A stretch of 64,000 nucleotides of DNA from Mesorhizobium sp. (GCF_023954305.1 NZ_JAMLIG010000001.1:2356001-2420000), one strand, 5' to 3'. Counted from the stretch's first letter, positions 1 through 8,483 are shown. Notes: a model not told the origin generated them from the sequence alone. Made by a program: numbers and translations.

Positions 1-2
1 GC

Positions 3-647
3 CGATTCAAGACCGGCGAACTGACGGTCGATCGCGGGACGACCGTTCTCGTGGAGGGCAGCCACAGCGCTCATCTTTATACGGTTTTGTCCGGTTGGGG
101 CTTCCGCTACAAGTTGATGTCGGACGGCAGGCGTCAGATTCTGAACTACGTCGTGCCGGGCGATCTCATCGGCCTTCAGGGCAGCCTGACCGGCGAGATG
201 CAGCACTCCGTCGAGGCGCTGTCGCCCCTGATGCTGTGCGTGTTCGAGCGCGATCAGCTCTTCGCGCTCTATCGCAACCATCCCGGCCTCGCCTACGATC
301 TCACCTGGCTCGCCGCCCGGGAGGAACAGATGCTCGACGAAAACCTGCTGAGCGTCGGGCGGCGGAGTGCACTTGAGCGTGCGGCCTATCTCCTGGCGTT
401 CCTCCACCAGCGGGCCAAGACGGTTCACCTCTATGCCAACGGCCGGGCGACAATCCCGATCACGCAACAGCATGTGGCCGACACGCTCGGCCTGTCCATC
501 GTCCACACCAACAAGACGCTTCGCAAACTCATCAACCGCAATGCCATCCGCTGGCTCGACCGCGGCTGCGAAGTGCTGGATGAGGCGGCGCTTCTCGGCA
601 TCGCAGGCTGGGAAGGGCTCGGCGAGCAGCGCCGCCCGCTGATGTGA
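3..647 (+). CDS. Crp/Fnr family transcriptional regulator (5' end outside window)
   Basis: The reading frame is already open at the left edge and runs in from upstream, so the gene is cut by the window; a GTG at 51 is internal to the domain and not a credible start. The visible part holds the end of the cyclic-nucleotide-like beta barrel (residues resembling YTVLSGWGFRYKL and VPGDLIGLQ), the long dimer helix, and a C-terminal winged helix with the recognition segment QHVADTLGLSIVHTNKTL near the end. This is the usual Crp/Fnr arrangement. No FNR-type N-terminal cysteine cluster can be judged because that part is missing. The effector is unknown. Confidence 0.88.
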   Translation, partial: RFKTGELTVDRGTTVLVEGSHSAHLYTVLSGWGFRYKLMSDGRRQILNYVVPGDLIGLQGSLTGEMQHSVEALSPLMLCVFERDQLFALYRNHPGLAYDLTWLAAREEQMLDENLLSVGRRSALERAAYLLAFLHQRAKTVHLYANGRATIPITQQHVADTLGLSIVHTNKTLRKLINRNAIRWLDRGCEVLDEAALLGIAGWEGLGEQRRPLM

Positions 648-755
648 GGAATTCGGCTGGACTCGCGCAGGGAAAGGCATTTTGATACCGACGGATCGGA
701 GGAACCTCGCTGCCGGTCCCGCGTTTGGAATCGTGCAAACGCAAAGGAGCTTTCA

Positions 756-1109
756 ATGCCGTCTTCGACAGCGAAAACCGAAAAAGCCGCCAACGGTTCC
801 AGGGACGCAGCTTCGCAGCCGTCGGTTTCCGAGATGGAGGCGCAGATCGAAACCCTGAAGGCCGAGATCGCAAAGCTCACGGCGCAGGTGCAGAGTTCCG
901 GCGAGCGATCGCTGGAGGCGGTGAAGAACATTGCCCATGAAGGCCTCAACCAGGCGCGCGCCAAAGGCGAGGCGGCCATGCAGGGCCTGAAGTCCGAGGC
1001 GTATGACATCGAGGGGGAAATCGTCGCGCGGGTCCGCGAAAAGCCCGTTACCTCGCTGGCAATAGCTGCCGGCGTGGGTTTCCTGTTCGCGCTGCTGGCC
1101 CGCCGCTAG
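756..1109 (+). CDS. DUF883-like (ElaB/YqjD type) membrane-anchored protein
   Basis: This is a 117-residue protein with a polar, Ala/Lys/Glu-rich N-terminal half that should form a helix or coiled coil (about residues 27-60), followed by a single C-terminal membrane helix (about 96-114, ending ALLARR). The layout matches the DUF883/ElaB-YqjD family, whose E. coli members sit in the inner membrane and bind stationary-phase ribosomes. An AAGGAG motif lies just upstream of the ATG. It is followed after 22 bases by a holin-like membrane protein, so the two probably share a transcript linked to envelope or stress functions. Function in this organism is inferred only. Confidence 0.7.
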   Translation: MPSSTAKTEKAANGSRDAASQPSVSEMEAQIETLKAEIAKLTAQVQSSGERSLEAVKNIAHEGLNQARAKGEAAMQGLKSEAYDIEGEIVARVREKPVTSLAIAAGVGFLFALLARR

Positions 1110-1131
1110 TCCCGGCCTACTCGGAGCGTTC

Positions 1132-1584
1132 ATGCTCGCGGCGCTGATCCAGTCCTTACTGTCCGGAGAAACGACGCGGGCGGCGAAGCGCGTCCGGCGC
1201 GCCATGATCGACTACATGATCGCCGGAATCTGCCTGGCGATCGGTTTGGGCTTCCTGATCGCCGCCGGCTATATCTTCGTCGCGGAGCGCTACGGTCCGC
1301 TCTACACGGCCATCGGCTTCGGATTGGGGTTCATCGCCCTGGCCGGCGTGGCGCTGATCGTCCATCGCATCATTTCCGGCATCCAGGCAAAGCGCCGCGC
1401 CGAAGAGGCTCGGGCCGCGCAGCTGCAGGCGCTTGCCGGGGCGACGGCCTTCGCGATCCTCCCCGCGCTCCTCAAGGGGCGGGGCGGCATTGTTTCGCTG
1501 CTGGCGCCGGTGGCTGCGATGGTCGCCTACGCAATCTTCAAGGAAAACAGCGACCTTGCTCGCGACGATGATCCGGACAGTTGA
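1132..1584 (+). CDS. phage-holin-family (Holin-X-like) membrane protein
   Basis: The 150-residue product has two strong membrane helices (about 25-48 and 57-80) joined by a short loop, a charged Ala/Arg/Glu-rich amphipathic stretch (about 85-105), and a further hydrophobic stretch near 115-135. This resembles the proteins annotated as phage holin family or putative Actinobacterial Holin-X in Rhizobiales. They are chromosomal housekeeping genes usually found next to DUF883-like proteins, exactly as here. No endolysin or other phage gene is nearby, so a lysis role is unlikely; the function is unknown. Confidence 0.65.
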   Translation: MLAALIQSLLSGETTRAAKRVRRAMIDYMIAGICLAIGLGFLIAAGYIFVAERYGPLYTAIGFGLGFIALAGVALIVHRIISGIQAKRRAEEARAAQLQALAGATAFAILPALLKGRGGIVSLLAPVAAMVAYAIFKENSDLARDDDPDS

Positions 1585-1662
1585 GGTCTGACAGATCTCG
1601 GCTATTTTCGGAACCGATGCGCAGGAAGCGCATTGGCATGCGACGATCATGTGGAGCATGTC

Positions 1663-1863
1663 ATGCGCAGATTCTTCCAAGCCCGCGACGCCCGCCAGGG
1701 CCGGCGGGGCTTTCCGGTCTTCGTCATCCTGCTGGTTTCACTGGCGCTGGTCTGTGCGGTCTGGTTCGCCGTCGAGATCTACGGAACGTCGATCCAGTCG
1801 CCTCGGACGGAGGCGACCCAGCCGACGACGGGTGAGCCCGCGCCGTCTCAATCGGGCGGCTGA
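1663..1863 (+). CDS. small single-pass membrane protein, unknown function
   Basis: A 66-residue protein with a basic N-terminus (MRRFFQARDARQ), one hydrophobic helix (about residues 18-39) and a Ser/Thr/Pro-rich tail. I chose the ATG at 1663 because a GGAG lies seven bases upstream; an in-frame TTG at 1633 would add ten residues. It follows the two envelope-type genes in the same direction and ends 16 bases inside the convergent lipid kinase gene. I do not recognise a family. Confidence 0.5.
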   Translation: MRRFFQARDARQGRRGFPVFVILLVSLALVCAVWFAVEIYGTSIQSPRTEATQPTTGEPAPSQSGG

Positions 1864-2765
1864 CTAGAGGCCCGCGGCACCAGGACCCGCAACGATCTGG
1901 GATGAATGCGGACCGTCGTCTCTTGTTCGACTGGAAAAAGTTCGCCGTCGATGACGCAACGATGCCGCCGATGCAGGCGGGTGAACTTCAGGACGACCTG
2001 CCTCCCGGTATGTATCTCGACATGAGCGTTTCGCTCCCAGCGCCCGATGACCGTATGGAGCAGCGCGGAGAGGAGGTGCGGCAGCCGGCGCGCAGTCGTC
2101 ACGTACACGCCGAGCGTTCCCCCGTCGGGCCGGTCCGCATAGGGCAGGTGACCTTCGCCGAAAAGGTTGTTGCTTACGCCTATTCCGGACGCTCGGACGA
2201 GGATCTCCGTGCCGTCGATGTCGATCGAGGCCCGCATGGAGGGCGGCCGCAGCAGCGTCGCAAAGGCCGCGCCGATCGAAGCGCGTATCTTGCCGATGCG
2301 GGAGGAGAAGCTCATCCCGTCGCGAATCTTCACCAGCTTGGCATGCAGGCCGACTGAGTATTGATGGACGAACGGCTTGCCGTTCGCCGTCGCCACGTCG
2401 ACCTCCCGGGTGATGGCGGTTGCGAACGCCGCGATCGCCGAGTCGAGATCGAGCGGCATGCCGAGGCTGCGGGCAAAGAGATTCATCGTCCCGGCCGGGA
2501 GAACGGCAAGGCTCTTGTCCGTCGCCATGACGACGCCCGCCGCCGCCGAGATCGTCCCATCCCCGCCGCCGGCCAGGATCACGTCGGCTTCGGGGACTGC
2601 CACCGCCTCGTGCAGCGCGTCCATGAGTTCGGCGCCATCCACGACGCGGATCTGCGCTGTATGTCCGGCTTCCGCCAACCTTTGCCTGATCCGGGCCGCA
2701 AGCGCGTCGACGTCCATCGTACGCAGCGTTCCGCCGGCCCGGTTCAATACGGCGATGAAATGCAT
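1848..2765 (-). CDS. diacylglycerol kinase / YegS-type lipid kinase family protein
   Basis: This 305-residue protein has the catalytic-domain signature of the DAGK/LCB5/YegS superfamily: GGGDGT at residues 66-71 and the downstream LPAGTMNLFARSLG segment. These bind ATP and metal and phosphorylate a lipid hydroxyl. The C-terminal half is the beta-sandwich typical of the family. The start at 2765 is supported by a GGAG seven bases upstream; an upstream in-frame ATG at 2870 would add a low-complexity, Arg-rich extension that is not family-like. The lipid substrate cannot be told from sequence. Its 3' end overlaps the convergent small membrane protein gene by 16 bases. Confidence 0.85.
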   Translation of the reverse strand: MHFIAVLNRAGGTLRTMDVDALAARIRQRLAEAGHTAQIRVVDGAELMDALHEAVAVPEADVILAGGGDGTISAAAGVVMATDKSLAVLPAGTMNLFARSLGMPLDLDSAIAAFATAITREVDVATANGKPFVHQYSVGLHAKLVKIRDGMSFSSRIGKIRASIGAAFATLLRPPSMRASIDIDGTEILVRASGIGVSNNLFGEGHLPYADRPDGGTLGVYVTTARRLPHLLSALLHTVIGRWERNAHVEIHTGRQVVLKFTRLHRRHRCVIDGELFPVEQETTVRIHPRSLRVLVPRASSQPPD

Positions 2766-3027
2766 GGTAGGCTCCGAGCGGCGGCCGGCGGGGCTTTCCG
2801 CAGCACGCACCCGCAGCGCCGACAACGCGCCGGAACGCCTAAAGTTCCCGACAATCTGCTGGAAAATCAATGTACAGCCGGATGCAAGCAGCTTGGTCGC
2901 CGAGTAACGCGGTTGGGAACCCGATCCGCAAACCGGCGTTATCCGAACTGTGAGGCCGCGCCACCTTCACAGCGACGATCGAATGGCGCGGCCGTGCAAA
3001 GAAACCCTGCACGAAGGAGAGAATATC

Positions 3028-4128
3028 ATGATCCGCAAGCTCTTGGCGACTACCGCCATCCTCACGGTCGTTTCGACGGGCGCATTCGCCCAGACCACTA
3101 CGCCCGCCACGGAACCCGCCCCGGCCGCGCCGGCGGCGACCGAAGCCGCCCCGGCTGCGCCGCTTGCTGCGGACGTCGCCGTCGAGCAGTCCGAAGTGAC
3201 GGCTGACGGCCAGCTCGCGTCCAACCTGATCGGCGAAAACGTCTACAACAGCACCGCCGATGACGCCGAGAAGGTCGGCGACGTCAACGATCTCGTGCTT
3301 TCGAAGGATGGCATGGTTGAGGCCATCGTGATCGGCGTCGGCGGCTTCCTCGGTATCGGCGAGAAGGACGTCGCGATCGACTTCAAGACCATCGACTGGG
3401 CCGAGCGCGACGGCGACCGCTGGATCGTCATCGAGGCGACGGCCGATCAGCTGAAGGAGCTGCCGGACTTCGACCGCGGTGCCTACGCGCCTGCCCCGGC
3501 AGTCGCCTCCAATGAAGCGACGACCCCGCCGGCAACGACCGCGCCGTCGACCGACATGAGCCAGAACAATGCGGCCACGCCTCCGGCGACAGATAATACT
3601 GCGCAGGCTCCGGCTGCTTCCGGCACCGACACGACCGCCGAGGCTCCGGCCGACGCCGATGCCGACAAGACGGCCGAGGCTCCGGCTGCTTCGGACGCCG
3701 AGACGACGGCCCAGGCTCCGGCCGCTTCCGGTACCGACACCACGGCCCAGGCTCCTGCCACGGACACGACTGAAACCGCCGCGATCGACCGTTCGAAGCT
3801 GAAGGAGATGAACACGGCTGAGATCCGCTCGGAGGATCTGGTCGGCACGACGGTCTACGGCGCCAATGACGAGAACATCGGCGAGATCGGCGACGTCGTC
3901 CTGCAGGGCGACAAGGTCGACGCGGTGATCATCGATGTCGGCGGCTTCCTCGGCATGGGCGAGAAGGAGGTGGCCGTGGGCATGGACAACCTGACCTTCA
4001 TGGCCGACGAGGATGGCGACCACTATCTCTACACGACCTTCACGAAGGAGCAGCTCGACGCGGCGCCGACCTATGACGAGAGCGCCTATGCCGAGAAGCG
4101 CGACGAAATGCGCATCATGCCGAACTGA
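3028..4128 (+). CDS. secreted protein with two PRC-barrel domains
   Basis: The 366-residue product starts with a signal peptide (MIRKLLATTAIL, cleavage likely after GAFA at residue 21), then an Ala/Pro/Thr-rich segment. Two PRC-barrel domains (about 60-135 and 265-345) share a nearly identical VGGFLGxGEK segment. Between them is a roughly 110-residue low-complexity linker built of degenerate repeats with APAASGTDTT and AEAPADAD units. PRC barrels are small beta-barrel adaptor domains; periplasmic ones are common in Rhizobiales and of unknown function. The start at 3028 is chosen because of the AAGGAGAG ribosome site and the signal peptide. A strong terminator follows directly. Confidence 0.85.
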   Translation: MIRKLLATTAILTVVSTGAFAQTTTPATEPAPAAPAATEAAPAAPLAADVAVEQSEVTADGQLASNLIGENVYNSTADDAEKVGDVNDLVLSKDGMVEAIVIGVGGFLGIGEKDVAIDFKTIDWAERDGDRWIVIEATADQLKELPDFDRGAYAPAPAVASNEATTPPATTAPSTDMSQNNAATPPATDNTAQAPAASGTDTTAEAPADADADKTAEAPAASDAETTAQAPAASGTDTTAQAPATDTTETAAIDRSKLKEMNTAEIRSEDLVGTTVYGANDENIGEIGDVVLQGDKVDAVIIDVGGFLGMGEKEVAVGMDNLTFMADEDGDHYLYTTFTKEQLDAAPTYDESAYAEKRDEMRIMPN

Positions 4129-4148
4129 TTGAAAAGCATTCGGACATC

Positions 4149-4184
4149 GGCCCGCGCGGGAAACCGCGCGGGCCGTTTTCGTTT
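4149..4184 (+). terminator. rho-independent terminator after the PRC-barrel gene
   Basis: A perfect 11-bp GC-only stem (GGCCCGCGCGG at 4149-4159, its complement at 4164-4174) closes a GAAA tetraloop and is followed by GTTTTCGTTT. It sits between the convergent PRC-barrel and sulfatase genes. The T-rich tract is on the plus strand side only. Confidence 0.85.
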
Positions 4185-4187
4185 GGC

Positions 4188-5738
4188 TCAGAGGTAGCGT
4201 TTGCCTGCCACCCCGCCTTCAGTCAGTTCCAGCAATGCCAGGGACTGATCGAGATGTTCGGCGCGCCATTCGAGCAGGCGCTCTGCCATGTGGAGGCGTG
4301 CGGAGGCGTAGGCCCCGTCGCTCGCCAGATTGCGGGTCTCGTCCGGATCTTCCCTCAGATCGAAGAGGACCGGAGGCAGCCCTCCTCCGAAGTGCACGTA
4401 TTTCCACCGGTCGGTGCGCAGGACCGCGAGATTGCACTGGCGCGACGAAAGGCCGAAGCGCTTCTCCGCAGTGCCCTTGGCGATCGAGCGGAAGTCGAAT
4501 TCCCAGTGCGCGGCGTCGCGCCAGGCTTTCGGCGATGCCCCGTCGAGAAAGGGCGCCAGCGATCGGCCGTCGAGATGGGCCGGCACCGGCGCGCCGATCA
4601 GTTCGAGCAGCGTCGGCATGAGGTCGACGGCCTCGGTGAAGGCATCGACCCGGCTGCCCCATGCTTTTCTCCGTCGCGGGTCGCGGATCACCAGCGGCAC
4701 ATGGTAGCTCTGGTCGAAGAAGCCGCCCTTTCCCATCGAGAAGTGGTCTCCCATCATCTCGGCATGGTCAGACATGAACACGACGACCGTGTCGTCCCAG
4801 CTGCCTTCTGCTCGAAGCGACTCGAAGATGCGTCCGAGCTGACCGTCGACTTCCGAGATCATGCCCCAGTAGAGGGCGCGGATCTGGCGGACCTCGTCTT
4901 CGCTCCAGTCGCGCACCTTGCCCTTGGCACCGGGGATGAACTTCGTCTTTCGCAGCCGCTCCATCGCCCAGGCGGCAAACGGATGGATCGCGGCCTCCGC
5001 CTCAAGATCTTTCGCCCGCCGCAGAGGCGGCCCATCTGAGGGGTCGTACATCGTGTTGAACGGTTCCGGCGCGATGAAGGGCGGGTGCGGACTGATGAAG
5101 GAAAGATGCGCGAACCATGGCTCGGTAGACTGCTGCTCGCCGAGCCAGCGGATGAATTCGCCGGCGATGAAGGCAGCCGGCGTCTCGTCCTTCGAATAGA
5201 CCGGCGGGGCGGACGAGACTTCGGGAGAGCGCTTCGCCGGCTTGTGAATGTCCGGGAAAGCGGCGTCTGTCTTCACGCCGCGCGCGGCGAGCCAGGACAG
5301 CCACGGCTTCTGGTGCTCGGGCAGGAGCACCCGCGGAACGAAGCCGGGCAGGATGCCTTCATAGGTCCTGAGCGCCGGATCCGAGGGGTCGAGGCCGCGT
5401 GGATCGGGCGATGTGTCGGTGTAGCCGAACAGGGTCGGCGTGTAGCCGGCGCGGCGGGCCGCGAGCGCGATGGTGTCGTGGCGCGCGTCGAGGGGCGTCC
5501 CGTTGCGGCATACGCGGTTGTTCATCTGGTAGAGGCCGGTGTAGATGCAGGCGCGGGCAGGGGAACACGGTGCCGCGCCGGCGTAGTGGCGCGTAAACAG
5601 CACGCCTTCTTTCCCGAGACGATCCACATTCGGCGTCCGCACGACCGGGTGGCCGACGGCCGACAGGCTGTCGCCGCGCCACTGGTCGCAGGTGATGAGA
5701 AGCACGTTGGGACGCTTCTTTTTCGCTGCGCTCTTCAC
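4188..5738 (-). CDS. sulfatase-family hydrolase (type I, formylglycine)
   Basis: The 516-residue protein carries the alkaline-phosphatase-superfamily sulfatase fold. An N-terminal RPNVLLITCDQWRGD holds the metal-binding Asp; the C58-S-P-A-R sequence fits the CxPxR/CxAxR motif in which Cys is converted to formylglycine; a downstream MSDHAEMMGDH supplies further metal ligands. It could be a sulfatase or a phosphonate/phosphodiester hydrolase of the same family. No signal peptide is seen, so it is probably cytoplasmic. The GTG at 5738 is preferred over upstream ATGs because GGAAGGAG lies ahead of it at good spacing and because residues before it are not conserved in type. It is divergent from a small secreted protein gene. 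Confidence 0.85.
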   Translation of the reverse strand: MKSAAKKKRPNVLLITCDQWRGDSLSAVGHPVVRTPNVDRLGKEGVLFTRHYAGAAPCSPARACIYTGLYQMNNRVCRNGTPLDARHDTIALAARRAGYTPTLFGYTDTSPDPRGLDPSDPALRTYEGILPGFVPRVLLPEHQKPWLSWLAARGVKTDAAFPDIHKPAKRSPEVSSAPPVYSKDETPAAFIAGEFIRWLGEQQSTEPWFAHLSFISPHPPFIAPEPFNTMYDPSDGPPLRRAKDLEAEAAIHPFAAWAMERLRKTKFIPGAKGKVRDWSEDEVRQIRALYWGMISEVDGQLGRIFESLRAEGSWDDTVVVFMSDHAEMMGDHFSMGKGGFFDQSYHVPLVIRDPRRRKAWGSRVDAFTEAVDLMPTLLELIGAPVPAHLDGRSLAPFLDGASPKAWRDAAHWEFDFRSIAKGTAEKRFGLSSRQCNLAVLRTDRWKYVHFGGGLPPVLFDLREDPDETRNLASDGAYASARLHMAERLLEWRAEHLDQSLALLELTEGGVAGKRYL

Positions 5739-5805
5739 GCCTTGCTCCTTCCCTGCCGACCGTCGGCATGATCTGCTAGCAGGCGCATCAAACGGAGGAA
5801 AGCAG

Positions 5806-6108
5806 ATGGTCGTTTGGCTTCGCACGGTTCTGGTGGTCATGGCAGCGGCCGCATTCGCGACGGCGGCGGACGCTGCCTTGCCGCCGCAGTTCCAGCGGGC
5901 GAAAGAATTGACGGCCGTCATTGAGGCCGCCGCCGGCGTCCTGGGCGCCCGTCCGATCGAAAGCGTGTATCGGGTCGAGGACGATCTCTACCGCGTCGAG
6001 ACGGCGGGCTGCGTGCTCGATGTCCGCATCGAAGGTCTGCCGATGCCGCAAGGCATGGTCGGACCGCGACGCTTCAAAGCCGTTCCCGGCGAACCGGAGT
6101 GCCAATAG
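5806..6108 (+). CDS. small exported protein, unknown function
   Basis: A 100-residue protein with an N-terminal signal peptide (hydrophobic residues 3-22, ending ATAADA) and a short mature domain of about 78 residues that has two cysteines, one being near the C-terminus. The ATG at 5806 has a GGAGG eight bases upstream; an in-frame ATG further upstream lies inside the divergent sulfatase gene and is rejected. I do not recognise the family. The mature region has alternating beta-type residues, as in small periplasmic proteins of the PepSY type, but this is only a guess. Confidence 0.6.
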   Translation: MVVWLRTVLVVMAAAAFATAADAALPPQFQRAKELTAVIEAAAGVLGARPIESVYRVEDDLYRVETAGCVLDVRIEGLPMPQGMVGPRRFKAVPGEPECQ

Positions 6109-6249
6109 CGAGATTTATGAACGACTTCTCGTGATTGTTCACGAATTGAGCACGGTCCTTGCTGTGACCGGCGGCTTTCCTTCCGGCGCCGGCGACCGAC
6201 ATATGGACGCGACGGGTGGCGCGGGCCGCCGAACACAAGGAGCAAGACC

Positions 6250-7182
6250 ATGCTCGACCAGATCAAGGGACTGCATCACGTCACCTCGATGGCGGCGGAT
6301 GCCAATCAGAACAACCACTTCTTCACCAGGACGCTCGGCCTGCGCCGGGTCAAGAAGACGGTCAATTTCGACGCGCCGGACGTCTACCATCTCTACTACG
6401 GAGACGAGACCGGCACGCCGGGCTCGGTGATGACCTATTTTCCGTTTCCGCATATCGCCAAGGGCCAGCCGGGCGTCGGCGAGGTCGGCACCACCGTGTT
6501 CTCGGTGCCCGAAGGTTCGCTCGGCTGGTGGCAGGAACATCTGGCGAAGGAGAATGTCGCGGGCCTTGAGCCCGGCGAGGCTTTTGGCGAGAAGCGTCTC
6601 CGCTTCAAGGGCCCCGACAATGACGGCTTCGCGCTGGTCGAGCACAAGGGCGACGCGCGCGCAGCCTGGACGCAGGGCGGCGTGCCGGACGACTACGCCA
6701 TCCGCGGCTTCCATTCGGCCTCGATGCGGCTGCGCGACGGCGGGGCGACGGCCGAACTCCTGAAGTTCATGGGTTACAGCCAGGTGGACCAGTCGAAGAA
6801 CGTCACCCGCTTCGCAGTCCCGGACGGCATGGGCGCTGACGTCATTGACATCGAGGCGCTGCCGGTCACGCCGTTCGCGCGCCAAGGTGCAGGCTCGGTG
6901 CATCACATCGCCTTCTCGGTCGAGAACCGGGCGAAGCAGCTCGAGGTGCGCAAGGCGCTGATGGACACGGGCTATCAGGTGACGCCGGTGATCGACCGCG
7001 ACTATTTCTGGGCGATCTATTTCCGCACGCCGGGCGGCGTGCTGTTCGAAGTGGCGACCAACGAGCCGGGCTTCGACCGCGACGAGGACACCAGACACCT
7101 GGGTGAGGCATTGAAGCTTCCGAGGCAGCACGAGCATCTGCGAAAGATGCTCGAAGGCCACCTCCAGCCGATCGAGGACTGA
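6250..7182 (+). CDS. ring-cleaving dioxygenase / VOC family protein (MhqO-like)
   Basis: The 310-residue product is a double vicinal-oxygen-chelate protein. Plausible metal ligands are His9 or His10 (GLHHVTS), His219 (SVHHIAFSV) and Glu267 (GGVLFEVATNEPGF), the arrangement seen in MhqO and other hydroquinone/extradiol-type dioxygenases. It probably opens or detoxifies quinone-like ring compounds with Fe(II). It is followed after only two bases by an MhqD-like esterase, the same partner as in the Bacillus quinone-response genes, which supports the assignment. No MhqR-type regulator is next to it. A GGAG precedes the ATG. Confidence 0.85.
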   Translation: MLDQIKGLHHVTSMAADANQNNHFFTRTLGLRRVKKTVNFDAPDVYHLYYGDETGTPGSVMTYFPFPHIAKGQPGVGEVGTTVFSVPEGSLGWWQEHLAKENVAGLEPGEAFGEKRLRFKGPDNDGFALVEHKGDARAAWTQGGVPDDYAIRGFHSASMRLRDGGATAELLKFMGYSQVDQSKNVTRFAVPDGMGADVIDIEALPVTPFARQGAGSVHHIAFSVENRAKQLEVRKALMDTGYQVTPVIDRDYFWAIYFRTPGGVLFEVATNEPGFDRDEDTRHLGEALKLPRQHEHLRKMLEGHLQPIED

Positions 7183-7184
7183 CC

Positions 7185-7796
7185 ATGAGCCAGCGCTATA
7201 TCGAGAAGGTCCTGCCCGGGAAGCCGGGCGGACCGCTGCTCTTCACCTTTCATGGAACCGGCGGGGACGAGAACCAGTTCCCGGCACTCGGGCGGGACCT
7301 GATGCCCGAGGCGACGGTGATCTCGCCGCGCGGCGACGTCTTGGAACATGGCGCGGCACGCTTCTTCCGCCGCACGGGCGAGGGCGTCTACGACATGGAT
7401 GACCTGGCGCGCGCGACGGCGAAGATGAAGGCCTATGTCGAGGCGCATGTCGCGGCGGCGAAGCCGTCGGTCGTCTACGGCATCGGCTATTCCAACGGGG
7501 CCAACATCCTGGCGTCCACGATCTTCGCAGCGCCGGACCTGTTCGACGCGGTGGTGCTGATGCATCCGCTGATCCCGTTCCAGCCGGACGTTCAGGGTGA
7601 TCTCAAGGGCAGACGCATCCTGATCACCGCTGGGCGGCAGGACCCGATCTGCCCGCCGCTCTACACCCACCGCCTCGAAGCCTGGTTGCGCGACGCGGGC
7701 GCCGATGTCATCGTCGAATGGCATCCGGGCGCGCACGAAGTGCGTCCCAACGAGATCGAGGCGGCGCGCCGTTTCCTGCTGCCGGTTGGAGCCTGA
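7185..7796 (+). CDS. alpha/beta-hydrolase, carboxylesterase/phospholipase type (MhqD-like)
   Basis: The 203-residue protein has the oxyanion-hole segment HGTGGDEN, the nucleophile elbow GYSNG with Ser103, and a likely triad Asp153 (GRQDP) and His184 (GAHEV). It belongs to the small carboxylesterase/lysophospholipase group (COG0400) that includes MhqD. It starts two bases after the dioxygenase stop and ends two bases before the next gene, so the genes are translated as one operon. Substrate is unknown; hydrolysis of a ring-cleavage product or an ester is the simplest idea. Confidence 0.85.
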   Translation: MSQRYIEKVLPGKPGGPLLFTFHGTGGDENQFPALGRDLMPEATVISPRGDVLEHGAARFFRRTGEGVYDMDDLARATAKMKAYVEAHVAAAKPSVVYGIGYSNGANILASTIFAAPDLFDAVVLMHPLIPFQPDVQGDLKGRRILITAGRQDPICPPLYTHRLEAWLRDAGADVIVEWHPGAHEVRPNEIEAARRFLLPVGA

Positions 7797-7798
7797 CC

Positions 7799-8095
7799 AT
7801 GACCGAACTCCCCGAGATCAAGGTCGAGGACACTGGTTCCAAAGGCCGCTATTTCATACGGCTCGACACCGGCGAAGAGGCCGAGATGACCTTCACCAAG
7901 ATCGGCGAACACCAGATCATCATCGACCACACCGAAGTGCCGGATGCGTTCCGCGGGCAGGGCGCCGGGCTCAAGCTCGTCTCCCGCGCCGTGGAGGACA
8001 TGCGCAAGGCGGGCAAGACGATCATCCCGCTCTGCCCCTTTGCCGCCGCCCAGTTCCGCCGGCATCCGGAATGGTCCGACGTGCTGAAACACTGA
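7799..8095 (+). CDS. small GNAT-type N-acetyltransferase (YidJ/Gtn10-like)
   Basis: A 98-residue minimal acetyltransferase of the COG2388 type. It has the acetyl-CoA-binding turn FRGQGAGLKLV and a C-terminal segment IIPLCPFAAAQFRRHPEW with the conserved Cys and His-Pro-Glu. The ATG at 7799 is two bases after the hydrolase stop; an in-frame upstream start would overlap that gene. The next gene is a paralog with almost the same length. The substrate of this family is unknown. Confidence 0.8.
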   Translation: MTELPEIKVEDTGSKGRYFIRLDTGEEAEMTFTKIGEHQIIIDHTEVPDAFRGQGAGLKLVSRAVEDMRKAGKTIIPLCPFAAAQFRRHPEWSDVLKH

Positions 8096-8140
8096 CGCCG
8101 CTCGCGCATTGACCCGGACGAGATGAACGGAGCCTCCAGC

Positions 8141-8440
8141 ATGGACCACGATGCTTCCATCCGGTTCGAGACCACGCCGAAGGGCGGCCGCTACTTTGTG
8201 CCGATGCCCAACGGCGAAGATTCCCGGCTGACCTTCGTCAAGGTGTCGGACGGCCACATCATCGCCGACCATACCTTCGTGCCGGTGCCCTATCGCGGCG
8301 ACGGCGTCGCCGAGGCATTGGTCGAGCGACTGATCGCCGACGCCCGCGCAAACGGCTGGAAGATCACGCCGACGTGTTGGTACGTGGCGGACGAGATCGC
8401 GCGGCATGCGCCGGACTGGGACGATGTGGTGAAGCGGTGA
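8141..8440 (+). CDS. small GNAT-type N-acetyltransferase, tandem paralog
   Basis: This 99-residue protein aligns end to end with the preceding one: both have GRYF at residue 16-19, then a LTF/MTF strand, DHT, a YRGDGVAEALV / FRGQGAGLKLV CoA-binding turn and a C-terminal P-x-CW/CP-x-A segment. I start it at 8141, where a GGAG lies eight bases upstream and the length matches the paralog; an ATG at 8123 would add six residues. It closes the dioxygenase-esterase-GNAT operon and is followed by a perfect inverted repeat. Confidence 0.8.
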   Translation: MDHDASIRFETTPKGGRYFVPMPNGEDSRLTFVKVSDGHIIADHTFVPVPYRGDGVAEALVERLIADARANGWKITPTCWYVADEIARHAPDWDDVVKR

Positions 8441-8445
8441 GGGAT

Positions 8446-8480
8446 ACCTGTCCTTCTCCCACAAGGGGAGAAGGACAGGT
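8446..8480. repeat. 15-bp inverted repeat between convergent genes (REP-like / terminator)
   Basis: A perfect 15-bp repeat, ACCTGTCCTTCTCCC at 8446-8460 and its complement at 8466-8480, surrounds a 5-base loop. No T-tract follows on either strand. Sequences with the core CTTCTCCC...GGGAGAAG are a common dispersed intergenic element in Rhizobiales, so this may be a REP-like copy that also serves as bidirectional terminator for the GNAT gene and zapA. Confidence 0.6.
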
Positions 8481-8483
8481 GTC

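Noticed and set aside
1132..1584. Prophage remnant because of the holin-like protein
   Set aside because: No other phage gene is near; this family is chromosomal in Rhizobiales next to DUF883 proteins.
2839..4023. Minus-strand frame opposite the PRC-barrel gene with Gly/Arg repeats
   Set aside because: Its repeats are the reverse of the low-complexity linker; the plus-strand product has a signal peptide and domains.
8441..8483. 6S RNA (ssrS) downstream of zapA
   Set aside because: The gene is often found there in proteobacteria, but only 43 bases separate zapA from the convergent gene, filled by an inverted repeat.
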